In this document: positions 48,036 through 55,262 of the stretch, piece by piece
Position numbering within the stretch: position 1 is the stretch's first letter
Layout of the letters: each line of letters begins with the position of its first letter
Assembly (NCBI GenBank): GCA_963834705.1
Contig: CAWICV010000013.1
Span: 310,001 to 374,000 of the forward strand
Origin: RYN-230 sp963834705
GTDB lineage: Bacteria > Actinomycetota > Actinomycetes > Streptosporangiales > Streptosporangiaceae
DNA length: 64,000 bases
Direction of reading: 5' to 3'
The notes under the pieces: model-generated
Told to the model about the DNA's origin: nothing
Seen by the model: the letters and a program-made list of their open reading frames with translations, nothing else
Databases searched by the model: none
Program-made: the position numbers and the translations under genes

Positions 48036-48065
48036 CTGACAGAGCTAGTCAGCTATATGGCTGAC
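48036..48065 (-). promoter_or_regulatory. Operator with three CTGAC half-sites upstream of the TetR gene
   Basis: CTGAC (48036-48040), GTCAG (48048-48052) and CTGAC (48061-48065) alternate in orientation. GTCAGC-TATATG-GCTGAC (48048-48065) is a perfect 6-6-6 inverted repeat, 37 bases from the TetR start on the minus strand. Confidence 0.6.
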
Positions 48066-48169
48066 AAAACTTGACACCTGATTGATAGTGACTCCACGAC
48101 ATATTACAGCGGCAGCCTATACACGCTGTCGTGCAACGGCGGGAACTACCCGGGTGCGGTGCGCTGCGG

Positions 48170-48808
48170 CTAGGGCGTGATCCAGCGCTCGGTCTGTTCC
48201 TGCCAGGTGGGGGCCCGGCCGGGCAGCTGCGTATGCTTTCCCGGGCGCAGTCCGTCGATGATGACCGTCAGGTGGCGCTGGCGGAGTTCAGCGGTGCGGC
48301 TGGCGTCGCCGAGCTTGACGCTGGCCAGGAACTCGAGCAGGAACTCGATGTCGAGGTACGTGATGTCATCGCGCAGCCGGCCGGTGCTGCGGGCACGCTC
48401 GAACAGTTCGATGCCCAGCGACTGCATCTGTTCGGCCAGGGCCAGCTGCTCATCGCTTGGCTCGAATGTCCCGGCGAGCCGGACGGTCAGGCCGTGCGTG
48501 TTGGCGGCCACGATCCGGCGCAGGAAGCTGGTGAACGCTTCCCAGGGCTCATCGCTGGCGGCTAGGGCCTGCCTGATCTCGGCGAGATAAATCTCCTGTC
48601 CGGTCCGGCACAGGGTGCGCAGCAGATCCTCCTTACCCGCGTACCGGTGGTAGAGGGCGCCAATGCCCACCCCGGCCCGCTCGGCCACCGCCGCGATCGG
48701 GGCCTGCGGATCATCAAGGAACACCTCGCGGGCCGCCCCCAGGATGCGCTCGTCGTTGTGCACCGCCTGTGCCTGCCGGCCGCGCAGCGGGGCCGTGCCC
48801 TCCACCAT
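48170..48808 (-). CDS. TetR-family regulator divergent from the epoxide hydrolase
   Basis: A 212-residue TetR protein. The HTH lies at about 20-65 (ILGAAREVFLDDPQAPIAAVAERAGVGIGALYHRYAGKEDLL region; recognition helix GALYHRY). The C-terminal domain matches the TetR C33-like type only loosely. The 101-bp gap to the divergent epoxide hydrolase gene holds a promoter with a perfect 17-bp palindrome over the expected transcription start, so the simplest reading is a repressor of the hydrolase and of itself, released by an epoxide or aromatic ligand. Confidence 0.88.
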   Translation of the reverse strand: MVEGTAPLRGRQAQAVHNDERILGAAREVFLDDPQAPIAAVAERAGVGIGALYHRYAGKEDLLRTLCRTGQEIYLAEIRQALAASDEPWEAFTSFLRRIVAANTHGLTVRLAGTFEPSDEQLALAEQMQSLGIELFERARSTGRLRDDITYLDIEFLLEFLASVKLGDASRTAELRQRHLTVIIDGLRPGKHTQLPGRAPTWQEQTERWITP

Positions 48809-48833
48809 GTGCCCTCAGCGTCCCTCACTCGGC

Positions 48834-48883
48834 TTGAACAGATCATTCAGTTCTGCTAGGGTTGAACTGAACGCTTCGTTCAG
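48834..48883 (+). promoter_or_regulatory. Promoter and TetR operator of the epoxide hydrolase gene
   Basis: TTGAAC (48834-48839) and TAGGGT (48857-48862) form a -35/-10 pair with a 17-base spacer. CTGAACG-CTT-CGTTCAG (48867-48883) is a perfect 7-3-7 palindrome over the predicted start point. A second inverted repeat TTCAGTTC/GAACTGAA (48846-48853, 48864-48871) overlaps the -10. GGAGG at 48896 precedes ATG 48910. Confidence 0.72.
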
Positions 48884-48909
48884 ATTAACGAGCCGCGGAG
48901 GACCTGGCA

Positions 48910-50079
48910 ATGACGAACTCAGCCACCCACGACATCAGGGAATTCCGGATCAGCATTCCCCAGGCCGACCTGGACGACCTAGCCGACCGTCTGGCCCGGA
49001 CCCGGTGGCCGGCCAGCCTGCCCGGGGCCGCCTGGGAGCGCGGCGTGCCGCTCAGCTACCTGCGCGAGCTGGCCGAGTACTGGCGCACCAGCTTCGACTG
49101 GCGGGCAGCTGAGGCGCGGCTGAACGCCTACCCGCAGTTCATCACCGAGATAGACGGGCAGCAGATTCACTTCCTGCACGTGAAGTCACCGGAGCCGGAC
49201 GCCACCCCGCTCCTGCTCATCCACGGCTGGCCTGGCTCGGTCGTGGAGTTCCTGCACGTGATCGCCCCGTTGACCGACCCGCGTAACAACGGCGCCGACC
49301 CGGGCCAGGCGTTCGACCTGATCATCCCGTCACTGCCCGGGTTCGGGTTCTCCGGCCCGGTCACCGAGCCGGGGTGGGGCAGCCGCCGGATGGCGAGCGC
49401 ACTCGCCGAGCTGATGCGCCGCCTTGGATATCAACGTTATGCCGCTCAGGGCGGGGACTTCGGCGCCTTCGTCGCCCCCGACCTCGGCCGGGTCAACCCT
49501 GATCACCTGATCGGCATCCACGTCAACGCGGCGACCATGGGCTTCGTCCCGTTCGGCGACGTCCCCGAAGAGGAGCAGGCAACGTTCAGCCCGGCGGAAA
49601 AGGAGCGCCTGCGGCGGATGCAGAACTTTCTGGCCGAGGGCAACGGGTACTTCCAGATCCAGGCCACCCGCCCGCAAACACTGTCGTACGCCCTCACCGA
49701 CTCGCCAGCCGGGCAGCTCGCGTGGATCGTGGAGAAATTCCAGGAGTGGACCAGCTCCGCCCACGAACTCCCCGAGGACGCGATCCCGCGAGATGAGATC
49801 CTTACCGACGTCAGCCTGTACTGGTTCACCGGGACCGCAGGCTCGGCCGCGAACATGTACTACGAATCCATGCACGGCAGCGACTGGCCGACCCCGTCCG
49901 GGGTGCCGACCGGCGTGGCCGCCTTCGCCGAAGACATCCCCATCCGCCGCTACGCCGAGCAGACCAACAACATCGTGCACTGGAGCGACTTCGACACCGG
50001 CGGTCACTTCGCCGCCCTCGAAACACCCGGCCTGCTCGTCCACGACATCCGCGCCTTTTTCGCCGCCCTGCCTGCCTAG
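48910..50079 (+). CDS. Epoxide hydrolase, EHN-type alpha/beta hydrolase
   Basis: A 389-residue enzyme that opens epoxides to diols through an aspartyl ester. The N-terminal EHN domain (REFRISIPQADLDDLADRLARTRWP) precedes the alpha/beta fold; HGWPGS is the oxyanion segment, D183 in GGDFG the nucleophile, and H366 in GGHFAALE the base. This is the architecture of microsomal-type epoxide hydrolases. It lies near the diiron monooxygenase cluster; such oxygenases can epoxidise alkenes, so it may clear by-products, though it has its own TetR-controlled promoter. Confidence 0.92.
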   Translation: MTNSATHDIREFRISIPQADLDDLADRLARTRWPASLPGAAWERGVPLSYLRELAEYWRTSFDWRAAEARLNAYPQFITEIDGQQIHFLHVKSPEPDATPLLLIHGWPGSVVEFLHVIAPLTDPRNNGADPGQAFDLIIPSLPGFGFSGPVTEPGWGSRRMASALAELMRRLGYQRYAAQGGDFGAFVAPDLGRVNPDHLIGIHVNAATMGFVPFGDVPEEEQATFSPAEKERLRRMQNFLAEGNGYFQIQATRPQTLSYALTDSPAGQLAWIVEKFQEWTSSAHELPEDAIPRDEILTDVSLYWFTGTAGSAANMYYESMHGSDWPTPSGVPTGVAAFAEDIPIRRYAEQTNNIVHWSDFDTGGHFAALETPGLLVHDIRAFFAALPA

Positions 50080-50141
50080 CAGCCACGCAGCCAGCCTCTG
50101 CCCTGGTGGGCCACCACCGTGGTGCGCAGGCCGTTGCCTGA

Positions 50142-51938
50142 TCAGCCGCCCGGCGTGACGATGCCGTACTCGTGAATCTTCCGGTAGATGGTGGCCCGGG
50201 ACATGCCCAGCGACTTGGCCGCCTTGACCTTGTTGCCCTGGTAGTCGAGCAGCCCCTGGACGATCGCGTCGCGCTCCATCGACTCCAGCGGGGAGAGCAG
50301 GCGCCGGCTCACCGTGTAGCACTCCGGGGGCAGGTCGGAGGGCTGGATGGCGCCGGTGCGCCGCTTCTGCACCACCCGGCGCATGGCCTGCCAGAGCTGC
50401 TCGATGTTGCCCGGCCACTTGGCCCGGAGCAGCAGCTGCATCGCCTCTGGCGAGCAGGTCAGCCGGCCGTGCTGGCCCAGCTTGGCCACGAAGAACGGCA
50501 CCAGCGTGTGCAGGTCCTCGATGTGATGCCGGAGCGGGGGCAGTTCCACCGTGCTGGGGAAGTGCCGGAGCAGCTTGCTCAGGTCACCGTGCGCCTGGCT
50601 GCGGTTGAGCGTGATGGCCACCCACAGGTCCTGCCGCCGGCCGGCCGCCCTGGCCTCCTGCAGCGCGCTGGCCAGTGCGTGCTGCTGCCGCGCGGTGAGC
50701 AGATGGACATGCCTGATAACCAGGGTGCCCTCGTCGTCGAGCAGCTCACGGCGGGCGCGCAGCAGCCAGTCGGTGTCGGTGGCCTCGGCCGCGTCCATGA
50801 CGTAGAACCGCTCGGCCGCGTTGCGCCGCTGGTGCACCGCGCGGACCACGGCCAGCTTGCCCGCCCCGGGCTCGCCCTCCAGCGCCAGCCACTCCCCGGA
50901 GTCGTAGACCGCCTCCACCTGGCGGCAGCCGCGCAGCCACAGCGCACCGCTGCCGACCAGGCCGGGCAGTGACATGGCGGGCTTGGCCGCGGTGTCCGCG
51001 GCCGGGCGGCCGGGCGGCTCGATCAGCTTCACGTGCACCACGCCGCCGGCGATCCGGTCGTCGCCGCGCACCGGGCGGCAGTACATCCGGGCCTGCACCC
51101 CGCTGGGCAACTGCACGGACACGGTGCAGGGCTGCCGGGTGGTCAGCGCCTCGGCGGCCTGGCTGAGCAGCAGGCTCTGGTCGCCCGGGTCGAGCACCTG
51201 CCGGGCGTGGTCGTTCATCATCACCACGTCGTGGTTCAGCGCCAGCACGATCCCGCTGGTCCGGCGGCAGGCCCGCAGGTACTCCTGCATCAGCTGCAGC
51301 TCACGGGCGCTGGCGTCGGCCAGCATGGCCTGGGTGATCTGGGCGGCGGTGGTCTTGGCCAGCGCGATGAGCAGCGGGTCCGCGTCCTTGCGCCAGCAGG
51401 TCAGGTCGACCGCGCCGACCGCCTTGCCGGAGATCGGGTCGTGGATCGGCACCCCGGCGCAGGCCAGGTCTTCCAGGTCCTCGGCGTAGTGCTCGTGCCC
51501 GAAAACGTGGGCCGGCTGGCCACCTTCCAGCGCGGTGCCGATCCCGTTGGTGCCGACGTACTCCTCGGCGTAGCTGAACCCGGGTGCCAGCTGCACCCCG
51601 TCCAGGTGCCGCTCCAGGTCGTGATCGGCGGTCATCCTGCTCAGCACCACGCCCGCGGCGTCGGTCAGGATGACGCTGATCGGCTGGCCCTCCAGGTGCT
51701 CGCGCAGGCTGCGCAGCACCGGCATGGCGTTGCGGGTCAGCGGAGTGTCCAGGTTGGGGTCGCGGACATAGGACAGCTCGACCCGGTCCGCCGCCACCTT
51801 GAACTGCCGGGAGCGCCACCACGACGCGAGGATCGGTTCCCGGACTTCGTCCGCCTGGACCGGCTCAGCCGTCAGGAACCGCTCGCGCGTGCTGGCCAGC
51901 CGCCGGCTGGCCGAGGCTAGGTGCACTCCAGTGGGCAC
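50142..51938 (-). CDS. GAF-Fis transcriptional activator (AcoR/MimR-like) of the monooxygenase cluster
   Basis: A 598-residue regulator: GAF-like sensor domain (about 60-220; VGTNGIGTALEGG and CAGVPIHDP), a PAS-like middle segment, an AAA+ core (about 360-520) with an intact Walker A (GEPGAGK), and a C-terminal Fis helix-turn-helix (NKVKAAKSLGMSRATIYRKIHEYGI). The GAFTGA loop that contacts sigma-54 is missing and Walker B is weak, as in actinobacterial members that work with other sigma factors. GTG 51938 has GGAGG 7 bases upstream. MimR of mycobacteria, an activator of mimABCD in response to acetone or phenol, is the closest described counterpart; palindromes at 52010 and 52366 are likely targets. 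Confidence 0.87.
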   Translation of the reverse strand: MPTGVHLASASRRLASTRERFLTAEPVQADEVREPILASWWRSRQFKVAADRVELSYVRDPNLDTPLTRNAMPVLRSLREHLEGQPISVILTDAAGVVLSRMTADHDLERHLDGVQLAPGFSYAEEYVGTNGIGTALEGGQPAHVFGHEHYAEDLEDLACAGVPIHDPISGKAVGAVDLTCWRKDADPLLIALAKTTAAQITQAMLADASARELQLMQEYLRACRRTSGIVLALNHDVVMMNDHARQVLDPGDQSLLLSQAAEALTTRQPCTVSVQLPSGVQARMYCRPVRGDDRIAGGVVHVKLIEPPGRPAADTAAKPAMSLPGLVGSGALWLRGCRQVEAVYDSGEWLALEGEPGAGKLAVVRAVHQRRNAAERFYVMDAAEATDTDWLLRARRELLDDEGTLVIRHVHLLTARQQHALASALQEARAAGRRQDLWVAITLNRSQAHGDLSKLLRHFPSTVELPPLRHHIEDLHTLVPFFVAKLGQHGRLTCSPEAMQLLLRAKWPGNIEQLWQAMRRVVQKRRTGAIQPSDLPPECYTVSRRLLSPLESMERDAIVQGLLDYQGNKVKAAKSLGMSRATIYRKIHEYGIVTPGG

Positions 51939-52009
51939 GATGGGGCCTCCGTACCTCCCCGGGTTCAGGGACCTACGTACCCAAAATAAACGCGACGTTA
52001 TCTGCGCCT

Positions 52010-52024
52010 GTCTCAAGTTGAGAC
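52010..52024. promoter_or_regulatory. Perfect 15-bp palindrome between regulator and small ORF
   Basis: GTCTCAA-G-TTGAGAC is a perfect 7-1-7 inverted repeat, 72 bases upstream of the regulator start and 84 upstream of the small ORF. A near copy lies before prmA at 52366. Confidence 0.65.
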
Positions 52025-52107
52025 CGAGACGCACAGGGCCGCGGAGTTTTGATGGCAGCAACGCCGGATCGGCTGCGATGACTCGATGCAGGAACCGGAG
52101 TTGCCCT

Positions 52108-52356
52108 ATGGATCAGGCAGGCCGGCCCGCTCCTGAGACGTTCAATCCGTGGAGCGTGGTCAACCTGGTCTTCCATCACCTGGCCGACCAGGGGCTGCAT
52201 CCGGTCCTGGGCGAGTCCGGCGACCCGGGCCGCCCGGCCGCCGATCTGCTGCGGGCGCTGGGGGTCGAGCCGGCCGCCGAGGGCAGCCAGCAGTCATCCC
52301 GTGATGTCCACGATCACCTGGCCGGGCTGCGCGACGCGTTCTTCGGTGAGCGCTGA
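52108..52356 (+). CDS. Uncharacterised 82-residue protein preceding prmA
   Basis: I do not recognise this protein. ATG 52108 is preceded by GGAG about ten bases upstream. Residues 8-30 (PETFNPWSVVNLVFHHLADQ) look like an ordered amphipathic helix with aromatic residues, and the rest is Asp/Ala-rich with a second helix ending near LRDAFFGER. There are no Cys and no membrane segment. It lies between the divergent GAF-Fis regulator and prmA, with a regulator-type palindrome on each side, so it should be induced with the monooxygenase. It might be a small regulator or an assembly factor. Confidence 0.65.
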   Translation: MDQAGRPAPETFNPWSVVNLVFHHLADQGLHPVLGESGDPGRPAADLLRALGVEPAAEGSQQSSRDVHDHLAGLRDAFFGER

Positions 52357-52365
52357 TCACCGGCC

Positions 52366-52380
52366 GTCTCATGTTGGGAC
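52366..52380 (+). promoter_or_regulatory. Second GTCTCA-type palindrome, upstream of prmA
   Basis: GTCTCATGTTGGGAC matches the 52010 palindrome at 13 of 15 positions and lies 64-78 bases before the prmA start, a distance suited to an upstream activating site. Confidence 0.6.
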
Positions 52381-52443
52381 GCCGGCCCCCGTTTTGGCAG
52401 GTTGTTATTCCGCACAAGGACTTTCGTAGGGGAAGGGGTGACC

Positions 52444-54093
52444 ATGAGTCGCCAGAGTGTGGCCAAGGCCCACCAGAAGATCCAGGAACTGTCCTGGGAA
52501 CCGATGTACCACGAGCCGGTATCGCAGTACGGGACCGACTACTCGTTCCGGAAGGCACAGAAGAAGGATCCCCTGAAGCAGGTCCTGCGCTCCTACTTCC
52601 CGATGCAGGAAGAGAAGGACCACCGCGTCTATGGAGCCGAGGACGGCGCCATCCGGGGCAACATGTTCCGCCAGGTACAGGAGCGCTGGCTGGAGTGGCA
52701 GAAGCTGTTCCTGTCCATCATCCCGCTCCCGGAGATCTCCGCGGCCCGGGCGATGCCGTTGCTGTTCCGCACGGTGCCCAACCCCGAGCTGCACAACGGC
52801 CAGGCGATCCAGATGATCGACGAGGTCCGGCACTCGACGATCCAGCAGAACCTCAAGCGCCTGTACATGCAGAATTACATCGACCCGGCCGGCTTCAACA
52901 ACAGCCTCCGCAACTTCCAGAACGACTACTGCGGGACCATCGGCCGGCAGTTCGCCGAGGGGTTCATCACCGGTGACGCGATCACCGCGGCCAGCATCTA
53001 CCTGACGATCGTGGCCGAGACCGCGTTCACCAACACGCTGTTCGTGGCCATGCCGGCCGAGGCCGCGGCCAACGGCGACTACCTGCTTCCGACGGTGTTC
53101 CACTCGGTGCAGTCGGATGAGTCGCGGCACATCAGCAACGGGTACGCCACGCTGCTGATGGCGCTGGCCGACGAGGAGAACCACCAGCTGCTCGAGCGCG
53201 ACCTGCGCTACGCGTGGTGGAACAACCACCGGGTGGTGGACGCGGCCATCGGCACGTTTATCGAGTACGGCACCAAGGACCGGCGCAAGGACCGGGAATC
53301 CTACGCCGAGATGTGGCGGCGGTGGATCTACGACGACTACTACCGCAGCTACCTGGTGCCGCTGGAGAAGTACGGCCTGGTCATCCCGCACGACCTCATC
53401 GAGGAGTCGTGGAACCAGATCTGGAACAAGGGCTACGTGCACGAGGTGGCCCAGTTCTTCGCCACCGGCTGGCTGGCCAACTACTGGCGGATCGACCCGA
53501 TGACCGACAAGGACTTCGAGTGGTTCGAGGACAAGTACCCGGGCTGGTACGACAAGTACGGTAAGTGGTGGGAGAACTACAACCGGCTGTCAATGCCGAA
53601 CGGGCACAACCCGATCGTGTTCGAGGACGTGGACTACTGGTACCCCAACCGGTGCTGGACCTGCATGGTCCCGTGCCTGGTCCGCGAGGACATGGTGTAC
53701 GACGAGGTCGACGGCGTAGTCCGCACCTACTGCCACGAGGCCTGCCGGTGGACCGATGTCGAGGCCTTCCGGCCGACCTTCCAGGGCCGGGCCACGCCGA
53801 ACATGGGCCAGCTCATCGGGCACCGTGAGTGGGAGACCCTGTACCACGGCTGGAACTGGGCCGACGTGGTCTCCGACATGGGCTACGTGCGGGACGACGG
53901 CAAGACGATGACCGCGCAGCCACATCTGAACCTGGACCCGAAGAAGATGTGGACGCTCGACCACCTGCGCCGCTGCCCGCCGCTGCAGAGCCCGAACGTG
54001 CTGTTCAACGAGATGTCGCCGGAGGAGCGGCAGGCCTACCACGCCAAGTACATCCAGGCCTGCCCGGCCCGCCGGTTCCCCGCCGACGCCTGA
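52444..54093 (+). CDS. prmA: Propane/phenol-type soluble diiron monooxygenase, large (alpha) subunit
   Basis: Hydroxylates a small organic substrate at a carboxylate-bridged diiron site. The 549-residue protein has the six iron ligands E97 (LPEIS), E127 and H130 (DEVRH), E192 (VAET), E226 and H229 (DESRH); the gaps between them equal those of methane monooxygenase MmoX (E114, E144, H147, E209, E243, H246). The later segment NRCWTCMVPCLV and RTYCHEACRW is Cys-rich as in this family. The gene order with reductase second matches prmABCD and mimABCD, which act on propane, acetone or phenol. ATG 52444 is used. Confidence 0.95.
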   Translation: MSRQSVAKAHQKIQELSWEPMYHEPVSQYGTDYSFRKAQKKDPLKQVLRSYFPMQEEKDHRVYGAEDGAIRGNMFRQVQERWLEWQKLFLSIIPLPEISAARAMPLLFRTVPNPELHNGQAIQMIDEVRHSTIQQNLKRLYMQNYIDPAGFNNSLRNFQNDYCGTIGRQFAEGFITGDAITAASIYLTIVAETAFTNTLFVAMPAEAAANGDYLLPTVFHSVQSDESRHISNGYATLLMALADEENHQLLERDLRYAWWNNHRVVDAAIGTFIEYGTKDRRKDRESYAEMWRRWIYDDYYRSYLVPLEKYGLVIPHDLIEESWNQIWNKGYVHEVAQFFATGWLANYWRIDPMTDKDFEWFEDKYPGWYDKYGKWWENYNRLSMPNGHNPIVFEDVDYWYPNRCWTCMVPCLVREDMVYDEVDGVVRTYCHEACRWTDVEAFRPTFQGRATPNMGQLIGHREWETLYHGWNWADVVSDMGYVRDDGKTMTAQPHLNLDPKKMWTLDHLRRCPPLQSPNVLFNEMSPEERQAYHAKYIQACPARRFPADA

Positions 54094-54113
54094 GCCGACT
54101 GGCCACCGTGACC

Positions 54114-54151
54114 GGGAGGTGGGCCGCAGCCAGGCGCTGCGGCCCCCTCCC
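54114..54151 (+). terminator. Stem-loop between prmA and prmB
   Basis: A long, nearly perfect stem pairs 54114-54129 with 54137-54151, with a 9-bp core GGGCCGCAG/CTGCGGCCC and a 7-base loop. No U-tract follows. It lies in the only sizeable gap among the four oxygenase genes and could be an attenuator or a transcript-stabilising element. Confidence 0.6.
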
Positions 54152-54209
54152 TCCACTAGCCCTGCTGACCACTAGCCCACTGACCACCGGGCGCGATCAC
54201 GAGGGAGCC

Positions 54210-55262
54210 ATGGCGGACAAGCATGTCGTCCGGTTCGAGCCGGTCGGCATCGAGATCGAGGTCACTGAGCAGCAGACGATCCTGCGCGCCGCGTTCGAGC
54301 AGGGCTACATGCTCATGCACGGCTGCAAGGAGGGGCAGTGCTCCGCCTGCAAGTCGTTCGTGCTGGATGGCGAGGACATCGAGCTCGACAAGTACTCCAC
54401 CTTCGCGCTGCCCGACTTTGAAAAGGAGGAAGGCTACACGCTGCTGTGCCGGGCGCACGCGTACGAGGACGTGACGATCGAGCTGCTCAACTACGACGAG
54501 GAGATGATCCGCTCCGGGCTGCCGATCGTCACGGGTGCCGCGGAAGTGGTGTCCAGGGACGCGGTCACCCACGACCTGGTGCACCTGGTGCTCCGGCTGA
54601 TCGAGCCGGCCGAGATCAAGTTCTTCCCGGGGCAGTACATGGACATCGCCATCCCCGGGACGGACGACGTCCGGTCGTTCTCGATGGCCAACATCACCAG
54701 CCGGGATGGCGGACTGCTGGAGTTCGTCATCAAGGTCTACCCGGACGGCAAGTTCTCCCGGTTCCTGGCCGACAAGCTGGCCGAGGGAGACCGGCTCGAC
54801 CTGACCGGGCCGTACGGTGTCTTCACCCTGCGTGATGGCGACACCGACCTGGTCTTTGTCGGCGGCGGGGCGGGGATGGCGCCCATCCTCTCCCTGCTGC
54901 GCTCCATGGCCGACCGGGGCCTGACCCGCAAGGCCACGTTCTTCTACGGCGCGCGTACCCAGCAGGACCTCTGTTTCGAGCCGGAGCTGCACCGGCTGGA
55001 GCAGACCCTGCCGGGCTTCCGGTATATCCCGGCCCTGTCCCACGCGGACGGCGACCAGGACTGGGACGGCGAGCGCGGCATGATCACCGACGTGGTCCGG
55101 CAGCACGCCAGCGACCTGTCCGGAGCGCACGCCTACGTCTGCGGGCCGCCGCCCATGGTGGAGGCGGCCGTGCCGCTGCTGCAGCAACTGGGCGTCGAGG
55201 AAAAGCGCATCTACTTCGACAAGTTCACGACCACCGGGGATCCCGAAGGAGAGACCTCATGA
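54210..55262 (+). CDS. prmB: Monooxygenase reductase component (2Fe-2S/FAD/NADH)
   Basis: Passes electrons from NAD(P)H through FAD and a 2Fe-2S cluster to the diiron hydroxylase. The 350-residue protein has an N-terminal plant-type ferredoxin domain with C39, C44, C47 and C80, an FAD domain with the RxxS-type segment (DVRSFSMAN) and an NAD domain (FVGGGAGMAPILSLL and YVCGPPPMV). ATG 54210 is supported by GAGGGAG. Its stop overlaps the prmC start (ATGA), so the remaining genes are translated in a coupled way. Confidence 0.94.
   Translation: MADKHVVRFEPVGIEIEVTEQQTILRAAFEQGYMLMHGCKEGQCSACKSFVLDGEDIELDKYSTFALPDFEKEEGYTLLCRAHAYEDVTIELLNYDEEMIRSGLPIVTGAAEVVSRDAVTHDLVHLVLRLIEPAEIKFFPGQYMDIAIPGTDDVRSFSMANITSRDGGLLEFVIKVYPDGKFSRFLADKLAEGDRLDLTGPYGVFTLRDGDTDLVFVGGGAGMAPILSLLRSMADRGLTRKATFFYGARTQQDLCFEPELHRLEQTLPGFRYIPALSHADGDQDWDGERGMITDVVRQHASDLSGAHAYVCGPPPMVEAAVPLLQQLGVEEKRIYFDKFTTTGDPEGETS

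Noticed and set aside
48910..50079. Epoxide hydrolase as part of the prm operon
   Set aside because: It is on the other side of the convergent regulator gene and has its own promoter and TetR operator.
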